Shown: piece by piece, positions 17,946-25,688 of the stretch
How the letters are laid out: every line of letters starts with the position of its first letter
Numbering within the stretch: position 1 is the stretch's first letter
Assembly: GCA_021811085.1 (NCBI GenBank)
Contig: JAJZPQ010000032.1
Span: 1-43,101 of the forward strand
Direction: 5' to 3'
Length of the DNA: 43,101 nucleotides
Source: Pseudomonadota bacterium
GTDB lineage: Bacteria > Pseudomonadota > Gammaproteobacteria > Burkholderiales > SG8-39
Notes under the pieces: model-generated
What the model was told of the DNA's origin: nothing
Database searches by the model: none
What the model saw: the letters and a program-made list of their open reading frames with translations, nothing else
Program-made: the position numbers and the translations under genes

Positions 17946-17965
17946 CGGAGAATACCCAGGCGTCT

Positions 17966-17994
17966 CTGACAAGTACAAACGGGAGTGATAATAT
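17966..17994 (+). promoter_or_regulatory. Promoter of the toxin-antitoxin pair
   Basis: -35 CTGACA (17966-17971) and -10 TAATAT (17989-17994) are separated by 17 bp, predicting a start near 18001, about 23 nt before the antitoxin ATG. An A/T-rich stretch coincides with the -10. Confidence 0.5.
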
Positions 17995-18023
17995 AAACGA
18001 ATCAATTGCACCGGGAGTTGCCC

Positions 18024-18281
18024 ATGCCCACGCTGCTTCTTAACTCGACCCAACAGCGCCGCCTGAACAAACTAGCCCGCGATGCCGGACGCACGCCTGA
18101 GCAAACGCTGCGATTCGTATTGCGCGACGGCTTCGATTTTTGCGAATGGGAGGTGCGCGAATCCCTGGCGGCCGAGTCGGATGCAGCGCGGCATGGCACC
18201 ATCCCGAACGACGAAGTACAGCGCCGGACGGGTGCGCTGATCGAGTCCGTCCATGCACGGCGCCGCAAACAAGCCGCTTGA
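18024..18281 (+). CDS. Antitoxin, ribbon-helix-helix (ParD/CopG-like)
   Basis: 85 residues from ATG 18024 (MPTLLLNSTQQRRLNKLARD); GGGAG lies seven bases upstream, which decides this start over an in-frame ATG 18 nt earlier. The first ~45 residues fit a ribbon-helix-helix DNA-binding unit, followed by a charged tail that would wrap the toxin. The gene overlaps the downstream toxin gene by 29 nt. As with other type II antitoxins it should neutralise the toxin and repress the shared promoter. Confidence 0.7.
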   Translation: MPTLLLNSTQQRRLNKLARDAGRTPEQTLRFVLRDGFDFCEWEVRESLAAESDAARHGTIPNDEVQRRTGALIESVHARRRKQAA

Positions 18282-18549
18282 ATGGACTCCGCGCGCATTT
18301 CAGGCATACGCAGCAACCGTCACGCGCATCGCTGAAGAGGATCCGCTCACCGCGCAGCTCGTGCGCGAGCGGGTCGAACGCGCCGTTTCCCTGATTCAGT
18401 CGCAACCGGGTATCGGCACACCGTCCGTGCGCCGAGGAGAGCGCAGGTATCCCGTCTCAAACACTGGGCATGTAATCAATTATCGCGTACTGCGTCATGC
18501 GATCCGCATTGTTCTCTGGTATCGCGCTCGCCAGCATATCCGTGCTTAG
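18253..18549 (+). CDS. RelE/ParE family toxin
   Basis: 98 residues. The pattern matches the ParE/RelE fold: an opening WTPRAFQAYAATVTRIAEEDP helix pair, a turn GIGTPSVRRGERRYPV, and closing strands INYRVLRHAIRIVLWYRARQ. ParE members poison DNA gyrase and RelE members cleave mRNA; which applies is not clear. Overlap with the antitoxin and absence of another promoter indicate a bicistronic module. Confidence 0.78.
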   Translation: MHGAANKPLEWTPRAFQAYAATVTRIAEEDPLTAQLVRERVERAVSLIQSQPGIGTPSVRRGERRYPVSNTGHVINYRVLRHAIRIVLWYRARQHIRA

Positions 18550-18751
18550 AACCGCGTTACCTTTTGCTCGATTCGGGTATGTGCCATGACGGTTTGGCGC
18601 GCCAGGCGCTCGTATGTAACTGATCGACTTGTAGGATAAAATTATTACCCCTGTCCCTGTGGGCGCCCAGCATCACGGGCGGGGATCCCACCTTGCGCTT
18701 CGTTCCGGCTTTCCACCGCGAATGGCGTGCCGATCGTATACTCGCATTGGC

Positions 18752-19465
18752 TTATGCGCCGTGCCGCTTTGTAAGCCTGTCGTTCGAGCGGTTCTTGGCC
18801 GCGAGCACCTTGATCAGGCCATTCACACCACGTTCGCGCACCTGGCTCGTAAACGTATCGCGATAGGTAATCACCAGGCTGATGCCGTCGATATCGACAT
18901 CGTAGACCTCCCACCCCGCCGGCTCTTTTTCCATGGAGTAGTCGATGTGGATCGGCGCAGTGCCAGGCTGCTTCACCACAGACCTGACCGTCACGTCGGT
19001 GTCCCCGGGCGCCGCGTGAAACGGCGCGAAGCCTATTTTTTGGTTGCGATAAAGGGTCAACGCCGCCGAATAAGTATGCACCAGCAGTGTCTTGAACTCC
19101 GCGATCAGAGCCTGCTGCTGCTCGATCGAGGCAAGCCGCCAGTTTCGTCCCATTGCGAGCCGCGTCATGCGGGCAAAATCAAAGTGCGGCACGATCCTGG
19201 CCTCCACGAGCCGGGCGATCTTCGCCGCATCGAGAGCGCCGCTGTTCTTGCCGATGACGCCGGCGACTTCACGCGTGACCGATTGGATGAGCGCATCCGG
19301 AGCGATGTCCTGCGCGATCGATACCCGCGCTGCCAGCGCAAGCAAGATTCCGCCGACAAGAAGCCGGAACGAAATCGCATGGCGCATGACTTGGGCCTTT
19401 ACCTGATTTTGGCGCACGCTCTTGAAATTGGCCGCGGCTGCGTTCGCATTATCGCTGAAAACCAT
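18752..19465 (-). CDS. MlaC/Ttg2D-like periplasmic phospholipid-binding protein
   Basis: 237 residues. The MlaC domain covers about residues 60-215, with typical stretches DFARMTRLAMGRNWRLAS, QQALIAEFKTLLVHTYS and WEVYDVDIDGISLVITYR. MlaC proteins shuttle phospholipids between outer- and inner-membrane Mla complexes. The start is debatable: ATG 19465 has a perfect AGGAGG seven bases upstream but places the hydrophobic signal (FRLLVGGILLALAARVSIAQ) 30 residues in. ATG 19387 would give a conventional signal peptide but has a weaker ribosome site. No other mla genes are in the window, so this is an orphan copy. Confidence 0.82.
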   Translation of the reverse strand: MVFSDNANAAAANFKSVRQNQVKAQVMRHAISFRLLVGGILLALAARVSIAQDIAPDALIQSVTREVAGVIGKNSGALDAAKIARLVEARIVPHFDFARMTRLAMGRNWRLASIEQQQALIAEFKTLLVHTYSAALTLYRNQKIGFAPFHAAPGDTDVTVRSVVKQPGTAPIHIDYSMEKEPAGWEVYDVDIDGISLVITYRDTFTSQVRERGVNGLIKVLAAKNRSNDRLTKRHGA

Positions 19466-19588
19466 CTCGTCTCCTCCTGCGATCCGATCGCCTATTTGCT
19501 ATCACTGTAAGCCGGCGTCCGTAATGGCGAAAGCCGCCAGGAAATGCATACGCGTTGTCGCCACGGCGGGTCGGCAGCGGTTGTCGCT

Positions 19589-20071
19589 TCACTTCGCCAG
19601 CGTTTCGCTGCCACCTTGCACCCGGTGCTTGGCCAGTATGAAATCGGCGTGCGAGACGTAGAGTAGGTCGGCAAGCTTGCGCACCAACTGATCTTCGTAC
19701 ATGTCGATTTCTCCGTCGGCCATCGCGACGCGCCACAGCCGCTCGATAAACTGGGCCTTCTGCTCGGACGCGTAGCCCTTGTTGATCAATGCCACCGCCC
19801 CGTAGTAAGACGTCAAGCGGTTTTCCGGTCGGGTGACGTTCTTGATCATCGGCGCAAGTTCTTCGTTCGGGATGCCGAATTCCTCCCACATCGCCTGCGA
19901 TACTGCTTTGCCTTTTCGGCCGGCGCCCGTCGAACCGAGCTGCGCGACTTCCATCAACAAGCCGCAGCAGGCTGTTTGCATGGCCAAAGCCTCGCGCCGG
20001 GCGCGGATGCCGGGACTGGGCGCGATGTCCTCGATGAGGTCGCGGAGCTTGGCTAGGAGTGATGTGAGCAT
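19589..20071 (-). CDS. TerB family tellurite-resistance-like protein
   Basis: 160 residues, mostly helical. The TerB-type C-terminal half is recognisable: FIERLWRVAMADGEIDMYEDQ followed by LVRKLADLLYVSHADFILAKHR, with the acidic metal-binding-like DGEID segment. TerB-like proteins are cytoplasmic and linked to stress and metal responses, but their biochemistry is poorly defined. The ATG 20071 has no good Shine-Dalgarno sequence of its own; a strong one belongs to a short overlapping reading frame just upstream. Confidence 0.72.
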   Translation of the reverse strand: MLTSLLAKLRDLIEDIAPSPGIRARREALAMQTACCGLLMEVAQLGSTGAGRKGKAVSQAMWEEFGIPNEELAPMIKNVTRPENRLTSYYGAVALINKGYASEQKAQFIERLWRVAMADGEIDMYEDQLVRKLADLLYVSHADFILAKHRVQGGSETLAK

Positions 20072-20124
20072 GCTGGAACTGGAATGTCGGCCATCGCCGG
20101 CGCCGCAGGTTTCCTGAATGGCAT
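20053..20124 (-). CDS. 23-codon leader ORF overlapping the terB-like start
   Basis: ATG 20124 has AAGGAG with 7-nt spacing, the best ribosome site in this stretch. It encodes MPFRKPAAPAMADIPVPACSHHS and stops at TAG 20055-20053, overlapping the TerB start in another frame. It may couple translation to terB. Alternatively it is the true N-terminus separated by a one-base frameshift. Confidence 0.35.
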   Translation of the reverse strand: MPFRKPAAPAMADIPVPACSHHS

Positions 20125-20395
20125 TTGAGTTCTCCTTATGTAGATCGTCGAAAAAGTTTGGCTAGGATCGCAACGCTTTGACCCGATTGGTCATGGATCG
20201 CCGCGATCTGTAACACAAGCTTATGGCCGGCCCCTTAAGCGAACATTAAAAACGACGGCTATGTCGCCTTCGTTCAAAAGTTTATCTCAGGGCACCCGAT
20301 GTGCTGGTGCGGGAACGGGGGACCGCCCAGGCTCGACCCTCTGTCGCAGTACTCAAACGCAGGAATGTCACGCCGGCGAAGGGAACGCGCCGAGT

Positions 20396-20457
20396 TTAAG
20401 CCTGGCTTAATTAGGCGCTTCCACACTGGCGGTCATGACGGGGACCGTCCCCGTCAT
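20396..20457. promoter_or_regulatory. Two palindromes upstream of the EF-hand gene
   Basis: TTAAGCC-T-GGCTTAA (20396-20410) and ATGACGGGGAC-C-GTCCCCGTCAT (20435-20457) are perfect inverted repeats. The second is 23 bp long and ends 7 nt before the AGGAGA ribosome-binding site at 20464. Either could be an operator; in RNA the second would form a strong stem next to the ribosome site. No regulator can be assigned. Confidence 0.45.
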
Positions 20458-20475
20458 CCGATCAGGAGAAACGCG

Positions 20476-20982
20476 ATGAGCTCGACCAAGACAGCACGAT
20501 CCAGGAACGCGGCAGAGAACGCCGATGCGATTGCAGCTACCCCATCGGATTGGCGGTCTGAATTGTTCCGGACGGAGCGGATGCATGGAGGAGTTCGACT
20601 TCCCCCCAGCGGTAACGGAATGAGTGATGCTATGCGTACTATTGTTTGGGTTACGGGGGTGGCGTTCGGCGTCTTCGCCCCGGGCGCCTTTTCTCAGAGC
20701 GCCATCGACGCGGGCGACACGCGGCCAAACCCCGTGTTCCAGAAGCTCGATCCCAACCATGATGGGTTTGTCAGTCGCGATGAGGCGAAACAATACACCG
20801 CTGTCAATGCGGTTTTCTGCCAGGCGGATATGAACAAGGACGGCAAGCCCGGTGAGGACGAGCTGATCAAGGCGCTATCGATCAGTCAGGGCGAAGCCGT
20901 TGAGAAGACCGCAGTCGATGGCGCATCTGCGGCGGGCGAATCGGGCGTAAAGTCGGTGCTGAACGACCTGACGGCAAAATGA
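20476..20982 (+). CDS. Exported EF-hand calcium-binding protein
   Basis: Two EF-hand loops are clear: DPNHDGFVSRDE and DMNKDGKPGEDE, each with aspartate/asparagine/glutamate at the calcium-binding positions. They precede a short acidic C-terminal tail (total 168 residues from ATG 20476). That start has AGGAGA seven bases upstream. However, the signal peptide MRTIVWVTGVAFGVFAPGAFS begins at ATG 20632, and starting at 20620 or 20632 would give a normal exported protein of about 117-121 residues. Location is probably periplasmic. The function, calcium buffering or sensing, is inferred from the motif only. Confidence 0.65.
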   Translation: MSSTKTARSRNAAENADAIAATPSDWRSELFRTERMHGGVRLPPSGNGMSDAMRTIVWVTGVAFGVFAPGAFSQSAIDAGDTRPNPVFQKLDPNHDGFVSRDEAKQYTAVNAVFCQADMNKDGKPGEDELIKALSISQGEAVEKTAVDGASAAGESGVKSVLNDLTAK

Positions 20983-21107
20983 TCGTTCATTTCGGGCTTG
21001 CCTCGGGCGCCTCCGGGGGTTCCCGCGAGTCGATGCCTGGCGGACGCTGGAGCAGGATGCCCGAGCCGCATCCTCGGCGCGGCCAAATGCCACAGGCATG
21101 GCTCCGC

Positions 21108-22991
21108 TCACGAATCCAGTGCCGGCGCCAGCGCGACGCTGATCGTGGTGCCTTGTTGCGGGGCGCTATGGATGGCAAGGACGGCCCCGATCAGTTGTGC
21201 CTGCTCACGCAGACCCGGGAGGCCGTAATGCCCCGGATGCGCGGCCTGCGCGTCGAAACCGACGCCATCGTCGGCGATAGCGAGGGTTAATTCACGGCCG
21301 CCGGGAGACACGCGCAACGAAATCGTAACGCGCGTCGCCCCGGCATGGCGTTCGACGTTGCGCATTGCCTCTTCGGCGATCCGGAACAGCGCCTCCGCCC
21401 GTTCATCGGCGAAAGCACCCGCCGGCGCATCGCTCGTGTAATCCACCGGAATGCCGGTACGCTCGACAAACATTTTCACGAAATCACCCAGCGCCGCGGC
21501 AAGCCCCGCATCGCGTACCGGGTTGAAACGCATCTGGGTAATCGCGGCGCGGGCCTCCTTCAGGCCTTGATGGGCAGTTTCCTCGGCGCGCATCAATTCC
21601 TCCGCCAGGGCTCCCGGATTGACGGCCCAAAGCCTCTTCAGAAGCCGGATCTGAGCGACCATCGCCATCATCGAATGCGCCAGGGTGTCATGCAGGTCGC
21701 GCGCAATCTTCAGGCGCTCGCGCACCACGGCGGCATAACGCGCCTCGTCCGCCAGCCGTTCGATTTCGCGGGTACGCGCCGCCACGCGCTGGTCCAGCTC
21801 GGCATTCAAGGTTTGCAATGCGCTGCGTTCGCGCTGCAGCGAAGTGAGCAGCTCGTCCAGTGCGCGTCCCAGCCGCGCCGCTTCATTGCGGCCGGGAGGC
21901 ACGGCGATTCTTTGCGCGGCGCCAGAACGGACGGCATCGGCCGAGCGAGCGATGGCATCCAGATCACGTGTAACGCGGCGTGTCAGCAACAATCCGAGCA
22001 TCGCGGCGAGCAGCCCCAAGCCAAGCAGGACGGCGGTGATCTGGCCTTGCAGGATTCTGATGCGCTTTGCGGCGTCTTGGAATGGCTGCAGCACCACGAC
22101 GCGCCAGCCGAGGACAAGGCGCAAGGGATCGGACGCCCCCGGCGTTGCGCGCACGACCAGATAACGCCTGCCATCAGCCAGCCGTTCAACCCGCGAGGGC
22201 GACTCATCGCTGCCCCATAGCGCATTCACCGCTACGATCGGCGCAGGGGTGTCCGTCGATTCCAGGCTATTCTCCCAGCGCTTGCCTTCAAGGCTCGCGG
22301 GCCCGACCAGTATCGTGCCATCCTGGTCCAGCAGCAGCGCTTCGGCACCGGCAGACCCGCGCACCTTCTGCCCAAGTCTTCCTGCAAGATCCAGCAGCCA
22401 GCGTCTGCTCAATAGCGCCCCAATGACGCCGATCGTCTCTCCCTTGCCGCCGATAACCGGGACGCTCAGGTCTATGAAGGACCTAGGTGCACCGTCGGTC
22501 GCGGCGGGCAGTGACTTCGCCGCCAGTGGCGCCGGTCGCGCATCGCCGATTCTCGCCCCCTTCAGACCCAGCGCAAACCACGGCCGGTCGGCAACGCTCA
22601 TACCCTCAGCCGCGCCATGGGTGGCGGCCAGTACCTGCCCTTGCGGGTTGGCCATACCGATCCACGCGAATTCGGGCGCAACCTGTTGCACGCCCTCGAA
22701 AATCTTGCGCAGCGTCGCCTGGTTATCGTCGCCAAGCTCAGTAGCCAGTATCGCAGCCAGGGTACCCACCCGTTGCAACCGAAGCTCAAGATTGAGGTTC
22801 AGCTCGGCGGCGATACGGTCGGCCGTTCGGTCCAGTTGCCGGCCGCGCTGGTCGAGCAGGTTGGCGCGTACGATGTCGCCCACCCACACGCTGGCAACCA
22901 GCACGAGACCGATCGCTAATGCGAACACCAGCCAGCCGACGGCGGAGGCCAGACTGCGGCGAGGGTCGAAGTAGCGGACCAGCGGGTGCAT
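21108..22991 (-). CDS. NarL-type sensor histidine kinase with extracytoplasmic Cache-like sensor
   Basis: 627 residues. Transmembrane helices at about 16-38 and 318-336 bracket a ~280-residue periplasmic sensor of the Cache type (DRPWFALGLKGARIGDARPA, PVIGGKGETIGVIGALLS). A HAMP region (about 337-390), a coiled coil, and a HisKA_3 dimerisation domain with phospho-acceptor H434 in ARDLHDTLAHSMM follow. The HATPase domain near the end contains EEAMRNVERHAGATRV and DDGVGFDAQ. It should autophosphorylate and pass phosphate to the divergently encoded NarL-family regulator at 23344. The signal sensed is unknown. The shared intergenic region carries a diverged copy of the box pair found in the five promoter modules downstream. 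Confidence 0.9.
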   Translation of the reverse strand: MHPLVRYFDPRRSLASAVGWLVFALAIGLVLVASVWVGDIVRANLLDQRGRQLDRTADRIAAELNLNLELRLQRVGTLAAILATELGDDNQATLRKIFEGVQQVAPEFAWIGMANPQGQVLAATHGAAEGMSVADRPWFALGLKGARIGDARPAPLAAKSLPAATDGAPRSFIDLSVPVIGGKGETIGVIGALLSRRWLLDLAGRLGQKVRGSAGAEALLLDQDGTILVGPASLEGKRWENSLESTDTPAPIVAVNALWGSDESPSRVERLADGRRYLVVRATPGASDPLRLVLGWRVVVLQPFQDAAKRIRILQGQITAVLLGLGLLAAMLGLLLTRRVTRDLDAIARSADAVRSGAAQRIAVPPGRNEAARLGRALDELLTSLQRERSALQTLNAELDQRVAARTREIERLADEARYAAVVRERLKIARDLHDTLAHSMMAMVAQIRLLKRLWAVNPGALAEELMRAEETAHQGLKEARAAITQMRFNPVRDAGLAAALGDFVKMFVERTGIPVDYTSDAPAGAFADERAEALFRIAEEAMRNVERHAGATRVTISLRVSPGGRELTLAIADDGVGFDAQAAHPGHYGLPGLREQAQLIGAVLAIHSAPQQGTTISVALAPALDS

Positions 22992-23017
22992 GCAGAAATC
23001 CGTAAATGTTTCACTTC

Positions 23018-23064
23018 ATTATCGCAAGTGACGAAGGTAACATTAAACTCATGACCTGTGGCCC
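23018..23064. promoter_or_regulatory. Kinase promoter and diverged tandem boxes in the kinase/regulator intergenic region
   Basis: On the minus strand an extended -10 (TGC-GATAAT, complement of 23018-23026) would start transcription of the kinase about 20 nt before its ATG. Directly behind it lie GTGACGAAGGTAAC (23028-23041) and ATGACCTGTGGCCC (23051-23064), centres 23 bp apart. This is the same spacing as the first two boxes of the five promoter modules; about 31 of 44 positions match without gaps. This suggests a shared regulator and autoregulation. Confidence 0.5.
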
Positions 23065-23155
23065 TCGCGAGCGCCCAAGAAATCCGGTAGATTGCCGTCG
23101 TGAGGACGTCTTCTGGTCATTTCTGTGCAAGCTCACGACCCTGGGGTATTTCGAC

Positions 23156-23347
23156 GTGGATGAACTGATTCAACTGGTGGCGCAACGGGCGGGGATCTCT
23201 TCCGCCCAGGCAGCAGTTGCCGTTGCGACCATGTTGGGATATCTGACGGCGCGGCTTCCATCGCCGGTGGTCGGGCGCATCCGCGAACAATTGGGCGAGG
23301 TGCAATCCCCGCGTGAACGCGATGGCTGCGAAGGAGGTGTCAAGTGA
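23156..23347 (+). CDS. Small DUF2267-like helical protein
   Basis: 63 residues from GTG 23156: it begins MDELIQLVAQRAGISSAQAA and continues into LGYLTARLPSPVVGRIREQLG. This resembles small bacterial proteins starting MDELI that have one DUF2267-like helical repeat. The frame is open upstream (ATG 23051 and 23006 are possible starts), but those would place the coding region over the predicted regulatory boxes, and family members usually start at MDEL. The stop overlaps the response-regulator GTG by 4 nt, and the regulator's AAGGAGGT lies inside this gene, so the two are coupled. Function is unknown. Confidence 0.55.
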   Translation: MDELIQLVAQRAGISSAQAAVAVATMLGYLTARLPSPVVGRIREQLGEVQSPRERDGCEGGVK

Positions 23348-24093
23348 CGGCGGCATCCCCGGCCGGAGTTCGCCGCATCCGGGTGCTCATTGCCGATGAT
23401 CAGGCCCTGATACGCCGCGGGATGTCGTTGATGCTCTCGGTCGAGCCGGACATGGAGGTAGTGGGTCAGGCAGCTGACGGCGTCGAAGCCGTTGAGATGG
23501 CGGAGCGCCTGCGTCCCGACGTGGTGCTGATGGATTTGCACATGCCGCGCAAAGGCGGTGTGGCCGCCACGCGCGAAATCAGGCTGTCGCTGCCCCACAC
23601 GCACGTGTTGGTGCTGACTACGCTGGACGCCGAAGAAACGGTTTTCGAGGCGGTCCGCGCCGGTGCCCATGCCTACTTGCTGAAGGACGCGGGCGAAGAT
23701 GAGGTGCTCGAAACGGTGCGCGCGGTGCATCGCGGCGAGTCCCGGCTGACGCCGCAGATCGCGCGCAAGGTGATGGATCAGTTTCGGCGGATCGCTCCGC
23801 CGTTTGCGGCGCCGCCCACAGACAGCACTGCGGCCGCTGCTGCCGCGCCGGGGAAGGCGTCGAACGCCGCCCGGCTCAATTCTCCCGCTTCGTTGACCGA
23901 AACGCTTAGCGACAAGGAGGAAAAAATTCTGAGCCTGATCGCCGAGGGCAAAAGCAACAAACGGATCGCGGCTGCGGTGTTCCTGGCCGAAGGCACGGTG
24001 AAGAATTACGTGAGCCGCATCATGGAAAAACTCCATGCCAACACGCGCACCGAGCTCGCCGTGATGTCGCTGCGCCAGCGGCGCGGCGAGTGA
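23344..24093 (+). CDS. NarL/FixJ-family response regulator
   Basis: 249 residues. The receiver domain (about 12-130) has the acidic pair D18-D19, phospho-acceptor D64 (VVLMDLHMP), a TT pair near 92 and K114 (LLKDAG). A low-complexity alanine/proline linker (about 145-180) leads to a LuxR-type helix-turn-helix (TLSDKEEKILSLIAEGKSNK, then EGTVKNYVSRIMEKLHA). The GTG start is preceded by a perfect AAGGAGGT. It is the likely partner of the divergent kinase. Its position directly before the first of the five promoter modules makes it the leading candidate regulator of that set, an inference from location and shared boxes. Confidence 0.92.
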   Translation: MTAASPAGVRRIRVLIADDQALIRRGMSLMLSVEPDMEVVGQAADGVEAVEMAERLRPDVVLMDLHMPRKGGVAATREIRLSLPHTHVLVLTTLDAEETVFEAVRAGAHAYLLKDAGEDEVLETVRAVHRGESRLTPQIARKVMDQFRRIAPPFAAPPTDSTAAAAAAPGKASNAARLNSPASLTETLSDKEEKILSLIAEGKSNKRIAAAVFLAEGTVKNYVSRIMEKLHANTRTELAVMSLRQRRGE

Positions 24094-24191
24094 CCGGAGG
24101 CCGCCGGCCGATCGGTTCGCGCACGATCCGCCGTTTTTCAACAACTCCGCGAGCGCCGGGGAAGATCCCGGCGTCATCGGCGAAGGTTCCC

Positions 24192-24503
24192 ATGTCAACC
24201 CATGCACCGAATAACCGCGCGAGCCTTTCACAGCACATTCTGCCGTCGTCGGCCACGATGGTGGGCGTATGCATCACCGCGCTTTCGATCCTCAAGCTGG
24301 TACGGCCGACCGGGCTTGGCTTTTGGGTGAATCACCTGCTCGCCCTCAGCAGCCTGGTATTCCTGACGAGCGGGATGTTGTCCTATGCCGCGATGCGTGC
24401 GGCGCAAAACACCCGGCTCGAACGCTACGCGGATGTCGCATTCATTGCCGGATCGATTCTGTTGAGTTTTTGCACGGTATTCATCGCGTTTGTCATTCAG
24501 TAG
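24192..24503 (+). CDS. Small integral membrane protein, unknown
   Basis: 103 residues from ATG 24192, chosen because GAAGG precedes it; a longer frame back to 24090 has a basic, unstructured start. Three hydrophobic segments are visible (ATMVGVCITALSILKLV, HLLALSSLVFLTSGMLSYAA, VAFIAGSILLSFCTVFIAFV). I do not recognise a named family. It follows the response regulator by about 100 nt on the same strand and might be co-transcribed. Confidence 0.6.
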   Translation: MSTHAPNNRASLSQHILPSSATMVGVCITALSILKLVRPTGLGFWVNHLLALSSLVFLTSGMLSYAAMRAAQNTRLERYADVAFIAGSILLSFCTVFIAFVIQ

Positions 24504-24509
24504 GCTGGC

Positions 24510-24680
24510 GAACGGCGCATTGTTCCGATCGATCGGCGCGAAACCGAGGGCAGCTTTGCCGAGTCTGGCAAACCTGATGATCGCGTATAACACGCGGGCT
24601 TGAAAAAGCCCGACGTCGCATCGGCTTCTCCACCCAACGGTTCGGCGATTAGCCACGCGAATCAAGCCGCTACTGCCCAG
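24510..24680. repeat. Long repeat, copy A, upstream of promoter module 1
   Basis: This 171-bp stretch is homologous to 38691-38863, with one 2-nt length difference. Both copies lie directly upstream of a promoter module. Read on the minus strand both give a similar peptide (FQAR/FEAR, YAII, FA, PID), so it may be a remnant of a coding sequence. No complete gene is supported. Confidence 0.6.
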
Positions 24681-24698
24681 CCTCCCGTCGTCGCAAAT

Positions 24699-24787
24699 GT
24701 GACCTTGGTCACATGCAGGTCGTGACCTGCGACACGTCCAAGTCATGACTTTCGGGCACTTACATCAGATAGGCCGAGGCTTAAAAT
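24699..24787 (+). promoter_or_regulatory. Promoter module 1 (OmpA-like gene)
   Basis: GTGACC-TT-GGTCAC (24699-24712), second box GTGACCTGCGACAC (24722-24735), AAGTCATGACTT (24740-24751), -35 TTACAT (24760-24765), 16-bp spacer, -10 TAAAAT (24782-24787). In this copy CAGGTC-GT-GACCTG (24716-24729) is also a perfect inverted repeat. It is the only copy without an ATG close to the -10; the leader to the OmpA start is about 95 nt. Confidence 0.8.
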
Positions 24788-24890
24788 TCGTCTTTTTCTG
24801 AAATCTACCGGGCAGATGTGCACAACACTGCATCAATGGATCTGTACAGGAGTCGTCGGTATGACCACCAAACACCAGGAAGGACGCCCC

Positions 24891-25604
24891 ATGAAATCGA
24901 ACTATTCAGCAACAGAATGCGCGACGCGGTCGCTGTCGCTGCAATCGCTCAGCGCCGTTGCGCTCGCTATGGTCACCGGCCTGTTTGCGTCGGCCGCGTT
25001 TGCCCAGCCAAAGCCTGACGGCTATCTCCAGGCCCCGGTTTCCGGTGTCACCGTAAAAGACCCATTCGGCCTGTGCTGGCGCACCGGCTACTGGACGCCC
25101 GCGATGGCGACCAAGGAATGCGACCCCGACCTGGTGCCGAAGGAAGCGGCGCCCGCACCCGCGCCGGTCGCCGCGCCGCCGGCGCCGGCGCCAGCCCCAA
25201 TGCTGGCGTCCAAACCCGTGGCGGAAAAAGTCACGCTTTCGGCCGATACGCTGTTTGATTTCGACAAGTCGACCCTGCGCAGTGAAGGAAAGGCCAAACT
25301 CGACGACCTCGTCGACAAACTCAAAGCGGTCGCTGTGCAAACCATCATCGACATCGGCTACACCGACAGGATCGGCAGCAAGGCCTATAACCTGAAGCTT
25401 TCCAAGCGGCGCGCCGATACGGTCAAGGCCTATCTGGTGAGCAAGGGCGTGCCTGCCGACCGGATCCTGGCCAAGGGCAAGGGCAAAGCGGACCCGGTAA
25501 CGCGGCCAGGCCAGTGCAACGGCCACGTGAGCCGCAAGCTCATCCAGTGCCTGCAACCCGATCGCCGCGTTGAAATCGAGGTGATCGGCACGCGCACACG
25601 CTGA
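24891..25604 (+). CDS. OmpA family protein
   Basis: 237 residues from ATG 24891, preceded by AGGAAGGA; ATGs at 24816 and 24861 are in frame but lack such a site. The signal peptide ends near FASAAFA (residue 38). A proline/alanine-rich linker (about 85-115) is followed by an OmpA C-terminal peptidoglycan-binding domain (about 125-235): TLFDFDKSTLRSEGKAKLD, NLKLSKRRADTVKAYLVSKG and the closing RRVEIEV. There is no N-terminal beta barrel, so it is a periplasmic or outer-membrane-attached cell-wall anchor. Driven by promoter module 1 and ended by a good terminator. Confidence 0.88.
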   Translation: MKSNYSATECATRSLSLQSLSAVALAMVTGLFASAAFAQPKPDGYLQAPVSGVTVKDPFGLCWRTGYWTPAMATKECDPDLVPKEAAPAPAPVAAPPAPAPAPMLASKPVAEKVTLSADTLFDFDKSTLRSEGKAKLDDLVDKLKAVAVQTIIDIGYTDRIGSKAYNLKLSKRRADTVKAYLVSKGVPADRILAKGKGKADPVTRPGQCNGHVSRKLIQCLQPDRRVEIEVIGTRTR

Positions 25605-25624
25605 CGGCGCCTGTACGCAGTGTG

Positions 25625-25655
25625 AAGGCCCTGCCTTGCGGCGGGGCCTTTTTTT
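25625..25655 (+). terminator. Rho-independent terminator of the OmpA-like gene
   Basis: AAGGCCC (25625-25631) pairs with GGGCCTT (25644-25650) around a 12-nt loop, followed by a run of seven T. Confidence 0.85.
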
Positions 25656-25688
25656 ATGACTGTGCGGCTTGCGCCTCGATCGCCGCGC

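Noticed and set aside
24698-24713. Perfect CRP consensus TGTGA-N6-TCACA in promoter module 1
   Set aside because: The outer T is not kept in the other four copies, whereas GTGACC-N2-GGTCAC is invariant, so the conserved feature is a different box. CRP/FNR-type binding is not fully excluded.
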